Source of the DNA: an uncultured Maribacter sp.
GTDB lineage: Bacteria; Bacteroidota; Bacteroidia; Flavobacteriales; Flavobacteriaceae
Reading direction: 5' to 3'
DNA: 49,949 nucleotides
Assembly: GCA_937125035.1 (NCBI GenBank)
Contig: CAKZLG010000277.1
Coordinates: 1-49,949, forward strand
Shown here: positions 41,386-49,885 of the stretch, one piece after another
How positions within the stretch are numbered: position 1 is the stretch's first letter
How the letters are laid out: each line of letters opens with the position of its first letter
Position numbers and translations under genes: made by a program
The notes under the pieces: model-generated
The model's database searches: none
The model's input: the letters and a program-made list of their open reading frames with translations, nothing else
Told to the model about the DNA's origin: nothing

Positions 41386-42345
41386 TTACGTAGCTGCAGA
41401 TGATGACGTTGCCCTTTTTCTGTTCACCAAGTAAACGCCCAATAGAATGACCATGGCCGCAAGGAACTGGCCCATGGTAAAACGCTCCCCATCCAACATG
41501 CCCCAGAAAATACCCACCAAGGGGATCAGATAGGTAACCGAGACCGAGAAAACGGCAGAAGAAATCTGAATGAGTTTATTGAACATGACCTTGGCAATGC
41601 AGGTGCCAATGATGCATAACAGTACAATATAACCAAAGCTGCTCCAAAAGTGGGTCCCTGTGAGCACCGTTTTATCAAAAAAGCCAGAAAGGGGCAAAAC
41701 AATGAGCGCGGGTAACAGAATAGTGGCAAAATTACCCACGGCAATGCCCATGGGAGACACCTCCTGCAATTTACTTTTAATGATATTGGCATTGCAACCA
41801 TAGCATAGGGTAGCCAATACCACAAGGCCGGCATAGGCATAGTTCTGATCGGGGTTGATGTCCGTACCCAAACCCACCAAGAGCAATGCGCCGGCAAGGC
41901 CCACCAAAACACCCAGCATTTGCTGGCGGGTAAAACGCACCCCAAAGGCCATGAGGCCCACCAATAAGGTGAAAAGCGGCACCAAAGAATTTAGGATGGA
42001 GGTAACCCCGCTATCTATTTCGGTTTCAGCAAAGGCGAAGAGGAACATGGGCGCAAAACTCCCCACAAAACCGGATAGTGCCACCCATCTCCAATGGTGC
42101 CGTTGTATGGTCCGTATAGATCTAAAGCCGATGACGAACAAAAACGAAGCTGCCAGCACCACGCGCAAGGAGCCCAACTGCAATGGGGTAAAGCCTTCCA
42201 GGCCCTTTTTTATCAAGATGTATGAAGTGCCCCAAATGATGGAAAGCACAAAAAGATACACCCATTTTTTTCGTTCTGCCGTCACGCCTCCTGTATTAGG
42301 TGACAAAAATGGGACTTTTAATTGGGCATTGGGGTATTTTGCCAT
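41386..42345 (-). CDS. EamA-family (DMT) transporter
   Basis: This 319-residue protein has ten transmembrane helices in two EamA repeats. It has LFVLSIIWGTSYILIKKGLEG at the first, LNSLVPLFTLLVGLMAFGVRF at the repeat end, and the last part with SVTYLIPLVGIFWGMLDGERF. DMT transporters move amino acids or other metabolites out of or into the cell; the substrate is not known. The ATG at 42345 is preferred to that at 42360, because the promoter of the divergent gene covers that region, but both are possible. Confidence 0.9.
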   Translation of the reverse strand: MAKYPNAQLKVPFLSPNTGGVTAERKKWVYLFVLSIIWGTSYILIKKGLEGFTPLQLGSLRVVLAASFLFVIGFRSIRTIQRHHWRWVALSGFVGSFAPMFLFAFAETEIDSGVTSILNSLVPLFTLLVGLMAFGVRFTRQQMLGVLVGLAGALLLVGLGTDINPDQNYAYAGLVVLATLCYGCNANIIKSKLQEVSPMGIAVGNFATILLPALIVLPLSGFFDKTVLTGTHFWSSFGYIVLLCIIGTCIAKVMFNKLIQISSAVFSVSVTYLIPLVGIFWGMLDGERFTMGQFLAAMVILLGVYLVNRKRATSSSAAT

Positions 42346-42354
42346 GGCAATCCG

Positions 42355-42383
42355 TTGCAAGAAGCCCCTATTTGGTATCTTTG
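42355..42383 (+). promoter_or_regulatory. Promoter of the HMA protein gene
   Basis: TTG (42355-42357) and TATCTTTG (42376-42383) are 18 bases apart, a good Bacteroidota promoter. It lies 49 bases before the ATG of the HMA gene and next to the start of the divergent EamA gene. Confidence 0.6.
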
Positions 42384-42431
42384 TACCGTTAGTTTAATCT
42401 AGAGCCATGCCTCCCTTTACCGTTATAGACC

Positions 42432-42779
42432 ATGCAGATACCCATTAAAAAAATCAGGACACTTCTGGCCGTACTTTTCATTACAGGCCTTGGCTTGGCG
42501 CAACAACCTGGGCAAAGCATGGGGGGCACGTACAAGTGGGCCCTGATCACCATAGACGGTATGGCCTGCCAAGAGGGCTGCGCTGCCACGATTGAAAAAA
42601 ACCTGCTTGAAGCCACCGGCGTATTGGAGGCCACGGTCCTTTATGAGACCGGAAAGGCCAATGTATATTTTGATGAGGCCTTGATAAGCATGGCATCTAT
42701 AAAGCAATTGATAACGGGCACCAAAGTAAAGGATTACGTGTACCGTATAGAGGAAGTGACTTATTTAAACCATGAATGA
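42432..42779 (+). CDS. Secreted heavy-metal-associated (HMA) domain protein
   Basis: This 115-residue protein has a signal peptide (MQIPIKKIRTLLAVLFITGLGLAQ in two parts) and an HMA-like fold with GMACQEGCAATIEKNL near residue 44. Its metal motif is C-x3-C rather than the C-x2-C of copper chaperones, as is often seen in the periplasmic proteins of this phylum. It may carry Cu or another soft metal in the periplasm. It overlaps the next gene by 8 bases (ATG at 42772). Confidence 0.75.
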   Translation: MQIPIKKIRTLLAVLFITGLGLAQQPGQSMGGTYKWALITIDGMACQEGCAATIEKNLLEATGVLEATVLYETGKANVYFDEALISMASIKQLITGTKVKDYVYRIEEVTYLNHE

Positions 42780-43203
42780 TATGAAGAAATGTATTCCTAT
42801 GGTCCTGGCCGTTTTATTTTTGGCCATTTCGTGCAAAGAAAGCGACAAAAGCGAAGAAGGAACCAAGCAAATGAAGGAAGTCATGGCCATTCATGACGAA
42901 GTAATGCCCAAAATGGGCCATTTAGGTAAATTGGTGGGGCAATTAAAGCCCATGGCCGACTCACTGGGCATGGAATCCCCACAGGGCAAGGCCATGCGCG
43001 ACCTTCAAGAAGCCAATAGGGCGATGATGGACTGGATGAGGGGCTTTGGCAACACCTTTGACGCTGAGGAAATCATGAAAGGCAAAGCACTGACCCCGGA
43101 AAAGAAAGCCCTACTGGACGAAGAGGAGGATAAGGTGAAGGTGGTACGGGAAAAGATAAACACCAGTATTGCCAATGCCGAGGCCCTATTGGCCAAGGAA
43201 TAG
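42772..43203 (+). CDS. Small lipoprotein of unknown function
   Basis: This 143-residue protein has a lipobox (LFLAISC, cleavage before Cys about residue 21) and an all-helical body with a long coiled-coil-like helix (VMAIHDEVMPKMGHLGKLVG, then EEEDKVKVVREKINTSIANAE). It resembles the so-called viral A-type inclusion proteins of Bacteroidota lipoproteins. The gene overlaps the HMA gene end by 8 bases and may act with it. Met-rich (MxxM) sites in the helices could bind a metal (inference). Confidence 0.65.
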   Translation: MNDMKKCIPMVLAVLFLAISCKESDKSEEGTKQMKEVMAIHDEVMPKMGHLGKLVGQLKPMADSLGMESPQGKAMRDLQEANRAMMDWMRGFGNTFDAEEIMKGKALTPEKKALLDEEEDKVKVVREKINTSIANAEALLAKE

Positions 43204-43225
43204 CCGTGCGGGGAGGCCAGGGCCC

Positions 43226-44185
43226 CTATCCCAATTTTTGGAAGGGCAACTTGTCCAAATCCACATTGCCCCCAGAAATGATAATACCAATGGCCTTGCC
43301 CTTGTAGTGGTTGGGATGATCGGAGACATCCCGGATCAAAGCCGCCAAGGTAACGGCACTGGAGGCCTCGATTATGATCTTCATGCGTTCCCAGACCAAG
43401 CGCATGGCTTCCACGATCTCCATCTCGGTTACCCGCACTATTTTAGAGACATGGGCTTGGATGATGGGAAAGTTTCGGTCTCCCAGAACCGTTTTGAGTC
43501 CGTCCGCAATGGTATTGACCGTGTCATTCCCTTCAATTGTACCGCTTAACATGGACCTGTAGGCATCATCCGCTTCAAAGGGCTCTCCACCCAGTACAGC
43601 ACAGTCCTTCCCAAAATATGCTGCCGCCAAGGCAGAACCCGCAATGAGTCCGCCCCCACCCACAGGGCAAAAAATGGCATTTAGACCGGGGTGTTCAAAA
43701 AGGAGTTCCAGGGCCGCTGTGCCCTGGCCCAAAATAACATGGTCATCATTGGAGGGGTGTAAAAAAGTGGCCCCTGTCTTCTGACCGATCTCGGCTGACA
43801 TGGCTTCACGGGCCTCAACTGTTGGTGCACATTCATAAATGGTGCCGCCATAGGTGTGCACCCCCGCTTTTTTAATACTGGGCGCGGTCTCTGGCATTAC
43901 AATATGGGCCGGTATGCCCAATGAACGTGCGGCCAGAGAAAGGGCTTGCGCAAAATTTCCAGAGGAATGGGTCACCACCCCTTTCTTTCGCCGGCCTTCA
44001 GGAATGTGTAAAATGGCGTGAGTGGCACCCCGTATCTTATAGGCCCCGGCCCGCTGAAAGTTCTCACATTTAAAGAAAACCGAACAGCCCAATTGATCAT
44101 TGATCAGGCTGGAGGACATGACAGGGGTGTGATGTACGTAGGGTTTTATGCGCTCGTGGCAGGCCAATAGCTCTTTTTTATCCAT
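43226..44185 (-). CDS. PLP-dependent serine/threonine dehydratase or serine racemase
   Basis: This 319-residue fold type II PLP enzyme has the lysine motif FQRAGAYKIRGA (PLP lysine in AYKIRGA), HSSGNFAQALSLAAR, and the glycine-rich phosphate loop CPVGGGGLIAGSALA. It lacks the C-terminal regulatory ACT domains of biosynthetic threonine deaminase, so a catabolic threonine or serine dehydratase or a serine racemase is likely. The choice between them cannot be made by sequence alone. It is 12 bases after gldD but not obviously linked. Confidence 0.88.
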   Translation of the reverse strand: MDKKELLACHERIKPYVHHTPVMSSSLINDQLGCSVFFKCENFQRAGAYKIRGATHAILHIPEGRRKKGVVTHSSGNFAQALSLAARSLGIPAHIVMPETAPSIKKAGVHTYGGTIYECAPTVEAREAMSAEIGQKTGATFLHPSNDDHVILGQGTAALELLFEHPGLNAIFCPVGGGGLIAGSALAAAYFGKDCAVLGGEPFEADDAYRSMLSGTIEGNDTVNTIADGLKTVLGDRNFPIIQAHVSKIVRVTEMEIVEAMRLVWERMKIIIEASSAVTLAALIRDVSDHPNHYKGKAIGIIISGGNVDLDKLPFQKLG

Positions 44186-44197
44186 AGGTAACTGTCC

Positions 44198-44746
44198 TTA
44201 TTTCCATTGAAGGGATTCTATAATGCCACGAATGTCATTTTGCAGATAGGCCGCAGCGGGCAAAATGGAATCGTAATTGGGACGGGTATGAAAGTACACC
44301 GATCCTGTAAGGAAATGTTCCGTGCTGTCCGTAACAAAGAATTGTGATTGTGATGCGGCGTTGCCCTGTACCTCGAACAGGGAGCCATACACTCCCTTAT
44401 CAGGGTTCACGTAAGGTTGCTCCACGATATTGTCTGCTTTTACCGCATGTTCGTAGCTCAATTTTTTGGCATCTATGATCAATTTTTCCAAGTTGCCATC
44501 AATTTTTTTATAACTCAAAAATATGGCACCCTTCATTTCCGGATAGGAAATGGTATAGGCGTTTTCATTGTTAGCCGCGGCCTGGGCAAGGCCATTGTAG
44601 CGAAATGTGAAATGATCCGTTTCCAAGCGGGTTGGGGTTCCTTGCGGGTATTCCAAACGCATTTGGGCCTTTGGTTTTGGAATGGGCGCGTCCTTGCAGC
44701 CCACCGCCAAGACCATTCCCAAGAGTACAAGAACGCTATGCTTCAT
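44198..44746 (-). CDS. gldD: Gliding motility lipoprotein GldD
   Basis: GldD is a lipoprotein needed for gliding and type IX secretion in Flavobacterium. The 182-residue protein has a lipobox (GMVLAVGC), then KDAPIPKPKAQMRLEYP, LETDHFTFRYNGLAQ, and MKGAIFLSYKKIDGNLEKLI. It overlaps the upstream gldE by 11 bases, the same arrangement as in other Flavobacteria. Its molecular role is not settled. Confidence 0.93.
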   Translation of the reverse strand: MKHSVLVLLGMVLAVGCKDAPIPKPKAQMRLEYPQGTPTRLETDHFTFRYNGLAQAAANNENAYTISYPEMKGAIFLSYKKIDGNLEKLIIDAKKLSYEHAVKADNIVEQPYVNPDKGVYGSLFEVQGNAASQSQFFVTDSTEHFLTGSVYFHTRPNYDSILPAAAYLQNDIRGIIESLQWK

Positions 44747-46073
44747 CCGGTAAGGTGATTTTAATCTGTTTCAATCTTTTCTTATCCAAACTTTCCACGA
44801 TAAAGGTATAATTTCCAAAGGTTACCTTTTCGCCCCTTTTGGGAAAGCTGCCAGCAATTTCAAGTACAAATCCGGCAATGGTCTCGGATTCGCCCTTGTT
44901 CTCCTCAAACCACGATTCATCATCCAACTTAATGACCCGGTAAAAATCCTTGAGGTTGGTCTTGCCATCAAATACATAATTGTGGTCATCCAATTTGGAA
45001 AATATCAAATCCTCATCATCAAACTCGTCACTGATGTCGCCCACTATCTCCTCTATAATATCCTCCAAGGTAACTATACCAGAGGTGCCCCCATATTCAT
45101 CAACCACCACGGCCAGGTGGTTCTTCTTGTCCTGAAACTCCGCTAGCAGGTCATCCAATTTTTTGTTTTCCGGAACAAAGTATGGTTCCCTGATCAGGGA
45201 GACCCAGTTGAAGGACTTTCGATCTAAATATGGCAGCAGGTCCTTTACATAGAGTACCCCTAAGACCTTATCTATGTTTTCAGAAAACACGGGAATCCGT
45301 GAATACCCGTTTTTCTTGATTTCCTCCAAAACTTCCAGAAATTTCAATTGGTCGTTGAGGGCAAAGATATCGATCCTTGGCCGCATGACCTGCTTGGTGT
45401 CCGTATTGCCAAACGTAACAATGCCCTCCAATATTTTTTGTTCCTCCTTTGTGGTATCGCCATCAGAGGTAAGCTCCAAGGCCTGCGAAAGGTGGTCCAC
45501 GCTAAGGCTGCTTTTTTCCCGGCCCAATTTTTTATGCAGGTAAAGCGTACCTGCGCGCATGGGCAGGCTTAGGGGCGAGAATAGATAGTCCAGCACGGCC
45601 AGCGGATAGGTCATAAAATGGGAAAAGGAATGCTTGTTCCTATTGGCGTACACCTTGGGCAGAATTTCCCCAAACATAAGGATCAAGAAAGTGGCCACGA
45701 CCACTTCCAATAGAAAACGCAGGGAAAGGAAGTTGAAAAGTAGCTGGTCCACCGAGGCAAAAAGGGTGTCTCCAATGATATTGAACAGCAGGACTATGCC
45801 AATATTTATGGCATTGTTGGCAATGAGAATGGTGGCCAATAATTTCTTGGGGCGTTCCAAAAGCCTTACCAATAGGTTGCCACGCGCACTATTTCCTTCC
45901 GCTATGTCCTTGATTTCGGTTACAGAAAGCCCAAAAAAGGCCACCTCGGCACCAGAAATCATGGCCGAACAGACCAATAGAAGGACAAGCAGCCCAATAT
46001 TCAGTGCAAATAGGGTGTCCATGACCAAAAAATACACCGATAAATAAAGGGGGTCAGGATCCAATGGTTCCAA
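44736..46073 (-). CDS. gldE: Gliding motility protein GldE (CorC/CNNM-type)
   Basis: This 445-residue protein has a DUF21 membrane domain of about four helices (LLVLLLVCSAMISGAEVAFFG, GEILPKVYANRN), two CBS domains (about 220-345; MRPRIDIFALND, HLAVVVDEYGGTSGIVTLEDIIEEIVG) and a C-terminal CorC_HlyC domain (FVLEIAGSFPKRGEKVTF). In Flavobacterium GldE helps gliding and partly overlaps in function with GldD. The start is ATG at 46073; ATG at 46022 (MDTLFALNIGLLV) is another likely choice. Confidence 0.93.
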   Translation of the reverse strand: MEPLDPDPLYLSVYFLVMDTLFALNIGLLVLLLVCSAMISGAEVAFFGLSVTEIKDIAEGNSARGNLLVRLLERPKKLLATILIANNAINIGIVLLFNIIGDTLFASVDQLLFNFLSLRFLLEVVVATFLILMFGEILPKVYANRNKHSFSHFMTYPLAVLDYLFSPLSLPMRAGTLYLHKKLGREKSSLSVDHLSQALELTSDGDTTKEEQKILEGIVTFGNTDTKQVMRPRIDIFALNDQLKFLEVLEEIKKNGYSRIPVFSENIDKVLGVLYVKDLLPYLDRKSFNWVSLIREPYFVPENKKLDDLLAEFQDKKNHLAVVVDEYGGTSGIVTLEDIIEEIVGDISDEFDDEDLIFSKLDDHNYVFDGKTNLKDFYRVIKLDDESWFEENKGESETIAGFVLEIAGSFPKRGEKVTFGNYTFIVESLDKKRLKQIKITLPDEA

Positions 46074-46086
46074 ATTTAGTCATCTC

Positions 46087-46545
46087 TTAGAAGGGAAGGT
46101 CATCGTCTGGCTCATGGGCCTGGGTCACTTCTTGGGATTTGCCCGCCGAAGCTTGGGGCCCGTTCCCGGTGGTGGCAGGGCTTGGGTTGTTTTGAGCATT
46201 ACTTTCCTGCTTGGTGGTCAGAAAGGTGAACTCTTGCACGTGCACTTCTGTAGTATACCGGGTGTTGCCATCCTCCCCTTGCCATTGCCTGTTCTTTAAG
46301 CGGCCCTCTACGTATACTTTGTCCCCTTTGCTCAGATATTTCTCACATATTTCGGCCGCTTTGTTCCGCACCACAATATTGTGCCAATCCGTATTGGTCA
46401 CTTTTTCACCCGTTTGTTTATTGGTGTAGGTTTCATTGGTGGCCAGAGGAAAGCGTCCTATACTGCCGCCGCCCTCAAAATAATGCATCTTTACCTCATC
46501 ACCCAGATGCCCGATCAGCATCACCTTGTTCAATGTACCGCTCAT
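46087..46545 (-). CDS. ssb: Single-stranded DNA-binding protein
   Basis: SSB coats single-stranded DNA in replication, repair and recombination. The 152-residue protein has the OB fold (MSGTLNKVMLIGHLGDEVKM, FPLATNETYTNKQTGEKV, GDKVYVEGRLKNRQWQGEDG) and the acidic tail HEPDDDLPF, which recruits partner proteins. It starts the cluster ssb-gldE-gldD, as is usual in Flavobacteria, and is 13 bases before the gldE start. Confidence 0.96.
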   Translation of the reverse strand: MSGTLNKVMLIGHLGDEVKMHYFEGGGSIGRFPLATNETYTNKQTGEKVTNTDWHNIVVRNKAAEICEKYLSKGDKVYVEGRLKNRQWQGEDGNTRYTTEVHVQEFTFLTTKQESNAQNNPSPATTGNGPQASAGKSQEVTQAHEPDDDLPF

Positions 46546-46562
46546 AATTTTTTTCTAATAGT

Positions 46563-46570
46563 CAAAAGTA
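46563..46570 (-). promoter_or_regulatory. -7 box for ssb
   Basis: On the minus strand TACTTTTG matches TAnnTTTG and lies 18 bases before the ssb ATG, at the end of mutY. It suggests that the ssb-gldE-gldD cluster can be expressed apart from mutY. Confidence 0.5.
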
Positions 46571-47620
46571 CTAAAATTTAAATGTTTTGATGAAGTCCGC
46601 GATCAAAACCGGAACCGGGTATTTTTCCAATTCGGAAACCGGAACAGCGTGCTCACCCCACACCTTTTGCCCTACGATCCAAAACTTGGTGTGCAAGTGC
46701 TGGTGTGAAAGTTTGTGCACCACGGGGCGTTCGTTGAACAAAACGGTTTCCTCCGTGTTTTTTAGAGGGGTGTTGGCGGTCAATTCATGTTGTACTTGGG
46801 CCAAATCCGCCTCGGCATCGGTCTCCAATAATGGAAACTGCCATAACCCCTGCCAGATGCCCTTGCCCTTTCGCTGTACAAGGCAGGTGTACGGCACATC
46901 ATTCCGATCCTTAAAAACGGGGACCATGTAATTGAAATGTCTTGTGCGCACCTTTGTCTTTTTTGTTTTAACCGGCAGTTGCCCCACTTTACCTTCTTTA
47001 AGGGCAACACAGCCTTCTTTTAAGGGACAAAAGAGGCAATTCGGGTTTTTGGGAGTGCAGTGCATGGCCCCAAATTCCATGATGCCCTGGTTATAGTCGC
47101 GCGGCCGCTCCGCGTCCATTACTTCCTGTGCCAACTGCCTAAAATACCTTATCCCCACTGTGCTGTTAACAGGATGTTCCACCTCAAAATAGCGCGAAAG
47201 TACACGGTATACATTACCATCTACAACAGCCTGTGGCTCGTTGTAGCAAATGGAGGCAATGGCACTGGCGGTATAATCCCCCACACCTTTTAGGGCCAAC
47301 AGACCCTTATGGTTTTGAGGGAAGGTACCGTCATGTTCCCGGACCACCGTTTTGGCGGCGGCATGGAGGTTTCTGGCCCTGGAATAATACCCCAAACCCT
47401 GCCAAAGCTTCAACACCTCTTCCTCATCTGCCTGGGCCAAATGAAACACGGTGGGAAACGCGGTAATGAATCTCTGGTAATAAGGGGTGCCCTGTGCCAC
47501 CCTGGTCTGCTGAAGAATGATCTCTGACAGCCAAATTTTGTAAGGTTCCTGTGTGGACCTCCAAGGCAGATCACGCTTGTTATCATGGTACCACCGTATT
47601 ATTTTTTCGGAAAAAGACAT
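46571..47620 (-). CDS. mutY: A/G-specific adenine glycosylase MutY
   Basis: MutY removes adenine paired with 8-oxoguanine. The 349-residue protein has the start RWYHDNKRDLPWRSTQEPY, the catalytic helix with TRVAQGTPYYQRF, the helix-hairpin-helix and Asp motif (LKGVGDYTASAIASICYNE, VVDGNVYRVLSR), and the 4Fe-4S Cys set C-x6-C-x2-C-x5-C (CTPKNPNCLFCPLKEGC). A C-terminal NUDIX-like domain recognises the oxidised base (HLHTKFWIVG). Identification is firm. Confidence 0.96.
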   Translation of the reverse strand: MSFSEKIIRWYHDNKRDLPWRSTQEPYKIWLSEIILQQTRVAQGTPYYQRFITAFPTVFHLAQADEEEVLKLWQGLGYYSRARNLHAAAKTVVREHDGTFPQNHKGLLALKGVGDYTASAIASICYNEPQAVVDGNVYRVLSRYFEVEHPVNSTVGIRYFRQLAQEVMDAERPRDYNQGIMEFGAMHCTPKNPNCLFCPLKEGCVALKEGKVGQLPVKTKKTKVRTRHFNYMVPVFKDRNDVPYTCLVQRKGKGIWQGLWQFPLLETDAEADLAQVQHELTANTPLKNTEETVLFNERPVVHKLSHQHLHTKFWIVGQKVWGEHAVPVSELEKYPVPVLIADFIKTFKF

Positions 47621-47701
47621 GCCCTGAAGTACTAAGAATTAAATGTATCAGTTTAAATACTTAAAATTAGCCCATTAGAAAGAAAGATTGAATTTAATTT
47701 A

Positions 47702-47709
47702 TATATTTG
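47702..47709 (+). promoter_or_regulatory. -7 box for the HU gene
   Basis: TATATTTG matches the -7 consensus and lies 38 bases before the HU ATG. No clear -33 TTG at the right distance was found (a TTG 11 bases upstream is too near). Confidence 0.6.
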
Positions 47710-47746
47710 CAACCCGAAAAAAATACAGTAAAATTAATATAGTAAG

Positions 47747-48037
47747 ATGACGAAAGCTGAAATTGTATCTAAAATCTCAGACAAACTGGGAATTGAAAAA
47801 GGAGATGTGCAGGCAACGGTAGAGTCTTTCATGGAAGAGGTGAAAACTTCTTTGGAGAGTGGAGACAATGTTTATTTAAGAGGTTTTGGAAGTTTCATCA
47901 TAAAGACCAGAGCGGAGAAGACCGGAAGGAACATCTCTAAAAATACGACCATTAAGATCCCCGCACACAACATACCCGCCTTTAAACCGGCAAAGGTTTT
48001 TGTAGAAGGTGTCAAGAGCAACGTACAAGTAAAATAA
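47747..48037 (+). CDS. HU-family DNA-binding protein
   Basis: This 96-residue histone-like protein has the HU/IHF fold: MTKAEIVSKISDKLGIEK, the DNA-binding arm with FGSFIIKTRAEKTGRN, and IPAHNIPAFKPAKVF, where the conserved proline in the arm intercalates in DNA. It bends and compacts DNA. It lies 20 bases before the 29-residue basic protein gene, with which it shares a terminator. Confidence 0.95.
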   Translation: MTKAEIVSKISDKLGIEKGDVQATVESFMEEVKTSLESGDNVYLRGFGSFIIKTRAEKTGRNISKNTTIKIPAHNIPAFKPAKVFVEGVKSNVQVK

Positions 48038-48057
48038 CAATCTAAAATAAGAACCGT

Positions 48058-48147
48058 ATGCCGAGTGGTAAGAAAAGAAAAAGACATAAGGTAGCTACCC
48101 ATAAGCGTAAAAAGCGCAGGAGAGCTAACCGACACAAGAAAAAGTAG
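48058..48147 (+). CDS. 29-residue extremely basic protein
   Basis: The frame begins MPSGKKRKRHKVATHKRK and ends ANRHKKK. About two thirds of its residues are Lys, Arg or His. It lies between the HU gene and the RNase E/G gene, is rightward, and a terminator begins at its stop codon. A peptide of this composition most likely binds rRNA or DNA and could be a small ribosomal protein (Bacteroidota have extra small ribosomal proteins, such as one named bL38), but this identity is not established here. It is too short for most gene finders. Confidence 0.7.
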   Translation: MPSGKKRKRHKVATHKRKKRRRANRHKKK

Positions 48148-48164
48148 TTTTTTAACTACTTTTT
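48139..48164 (+). terminator. Terminator overlapping the stop of the basic protein gene
   Basis: AAAAAGTAGTT (48139-48149) pairs perfectly with AACTACTTTTT (48154-48164), loop of four T. The stem starts inside the last codons of the 29-residue protein. Confidence 0.7.
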
Positions 48165-48295
48165 CAGTTTTATATGTTCTTTGACATAGAGGTTACGACA
48201 AAAACCCCGGCAGATTTCAACAAATCTGTTTCCAACATTGTTTAATCCGTTCATAGGAGGCCAAGTGCCATCCTGTGAATACTAAATACAATCAG

Positions 48296-49846
48296 GTGAA
48301 TAGAGAATTAATCGTAAGATCTAGTTCTGATGCCGTTGACTTTGCCCTGTTGAAGGACGGGAAACTCACTGAGCTCCATAAAGAAGAGGACAACAATAAT
48401 TTTTCTGTGGGCGATATTTTTCTCGCCAAGATCAGAAAACCGGTTACGGGCCTCAACGCTGCGTTCGTTAACGTGGGTTATGAAAAAGATGCTTTCTTGC
48501 ACTACCATGACCTAGGCCCCCAATTGGCCTCCATGCTCAAGTTCATAAAACAAGTGAGTATGGGAAAATTAAAGGATTATTCCTTGAAGAATTTTCCGTT
48601 TGAGAAGGATATTGATAAGAATGGCAGCATCAATGACGTCATTAAGGCCAACCAATCCCTCTTGGTGCAGATCGTTAAAGAACCCATTTCCACCAAAGGC
48701 CCCAGAATAAGCTCAGAGCTTTCCATAGCGGGCCGATATTTGGTGATGGTGCCGTTTTCGGACCGTGTATCCGTATCGCAAAAGATTGCGAGCAACGAAG
48801 AAAAAGACCGTTTAAAAAGATTGGTGAAGAGCATTAAGCCCAAAGGGTTCGGTGTCATCATCAGAACCGTGGCAGAAGGCAAAAAAGTAGCGGAACTGGA
48901 CAAAGATCTAGAGAATTTGCTGAACAAATGGTCAGCTATGTGCTCTAAATTACAGCGCGCCAAAACACCTTCAAAAGTTCTTGTTGAACTCAATAGGGCT
49001 TCCTCTATCCTCAGGGATGTCTTCAACGATTCCTTTACTGGCATCTTTGTAGATGATGAGACGTTGTTCGATCAAATAAAAGACTATGTGATCGAAATAG
49101 CCCCAGAAAAGGAATCCATTGTAAAACTGCACAACGCAACAGTTCCCATTTTTGAAAAATTTGGCATAGAAAGGCAGATCAAAACGTCTTTTGGAAGAAC
49201 GGCCACTATGAGCAAAGGTGCCTACCTTATCATAGAGCATACAGAGGCCCTGCACGTCGTAGACGTTAACAGCGGCAACCGTTCCAATAAAGCCAAAAAC
49301 CAAGAAGACACTGCGCTGGAAGTAAATTTACTTGCCGCAACGGAAATTGCCCGCCAACTTCGTTTACGGGACATGGGAGGCATCATTGTCATAGACTTTA
49401 TTGACATGGGAAAGCCGCAGCATAGAAAAAAACTCTTTGAGCATCTCAGGAACGAGATGAAGGACGATCGCGCAAAGCACAAAATTCTACCGCCCAGTAA
49501 ATTTGGCCTGGTCCAAATTACAAGACAGCGTGTTAGACCGGAAATGAACATCAAAACAACAGAGGTAGACCCCAACCAACAAGGTGTGGAAGTGGAAGCC
49601 CCCATTGTTTTGATAGACAAGATCAATGTAGATCTTGAACGGCTTCTAAAGGGCCCTGCAAAGGACAACAAAAGCATAACATTGAACATACACCCGTTCA
49701 TTGCCGCCTATGTTACCAAAGGGTTTCCTTCCATAAGGACCAAATGGTTCTTGGAGCACAAAAGGTGGATCAAAATCCAACCTAGGGACGCCTATACGTA
49801 TTTGGAATACCGTTTTAAGAACAAGGACGGTAAGACCATTTATTGA
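48296..49846 (+). CDS. rng: Ribonuclease E/G
   Basis: This endoribonuclease matures rRNA and starts mRNA decay. The S1 domain follows the start (DIFLAKIRKPVTGLNAAFVNVGYEKDAFLHYHDL in parts). The catalytic region has EHTEALHVVDVNSGNR and MGGIIVIDFIDM, with the Mg-binding aspartates in DVNSGN and IDFIDM, and KFGLVQITRQRVRP. The C-terminus is short and has no RNase E scaffold, as in RNase G. The start is a GTG at either 48296 (VNRELIVRSSS, usual start) or 48275. A terminator follows. Confidence 0.95.
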   Translation: MNRELIVRSSSDAVDFALLKDGKLTELHKEEDNNNFSVGDIFLAKIRKPVTGLNAAFVNVGYEKDAFLHYHDLGPQLASMLKFIKQVSMGKLKDYSLKNFPFEKDIDKNGSINDVIKANQSLLVQIVKEPISTKGPRISSELSIAGRYLVMVPFSDRVSVSQKIASNEEKDRLKRLVKSIKPKGFGVIIRTVAEGKKVAELDKDLENLLNKWSAMCSKLQRAKTPSKVLVELNRASSILRDVFNDSFTGIFVDDETLFDQIKDYVIEIAPEKESIVKLHNATVPIFEKFGIERQIKTSFGRTATMSKGAYLIIEHTEALHVVDVNSGNRSNKAKNQEDTALEVNLLAATEIARQLRLRDMGGIIVIDFIDMGKPQHRKKLFEHLRNEMKDDRAKHKILPPSKFGLVQITRQRVRPEMNIKTTEVDPNQQGVEVEAPIVLIDKINVDLERLLKGPAKDNKSITLNIHPFIAAYVTKGFPSIRTKWFLEHKRWIKIQPRDAYTYLEYRFKNKDGKTIY

Positions 49847-49855
49847 AAATTACCG

Positions 49856-49885
49856 AGCGACCTCCGAAAGGGGGTCGCTTTTTTT
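49856..49885 (+). terminator. Intrinsic terminator after the RNase E/G gene
   Basis: AGCGACCTCC pairs with GGGGGTCGCT (one G-U pair, GAAA loop), followed by seven T. It lies 9 bases after the stop. The last 64 bases of the window hold nothing else recognisable. Confidence 0.9.
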
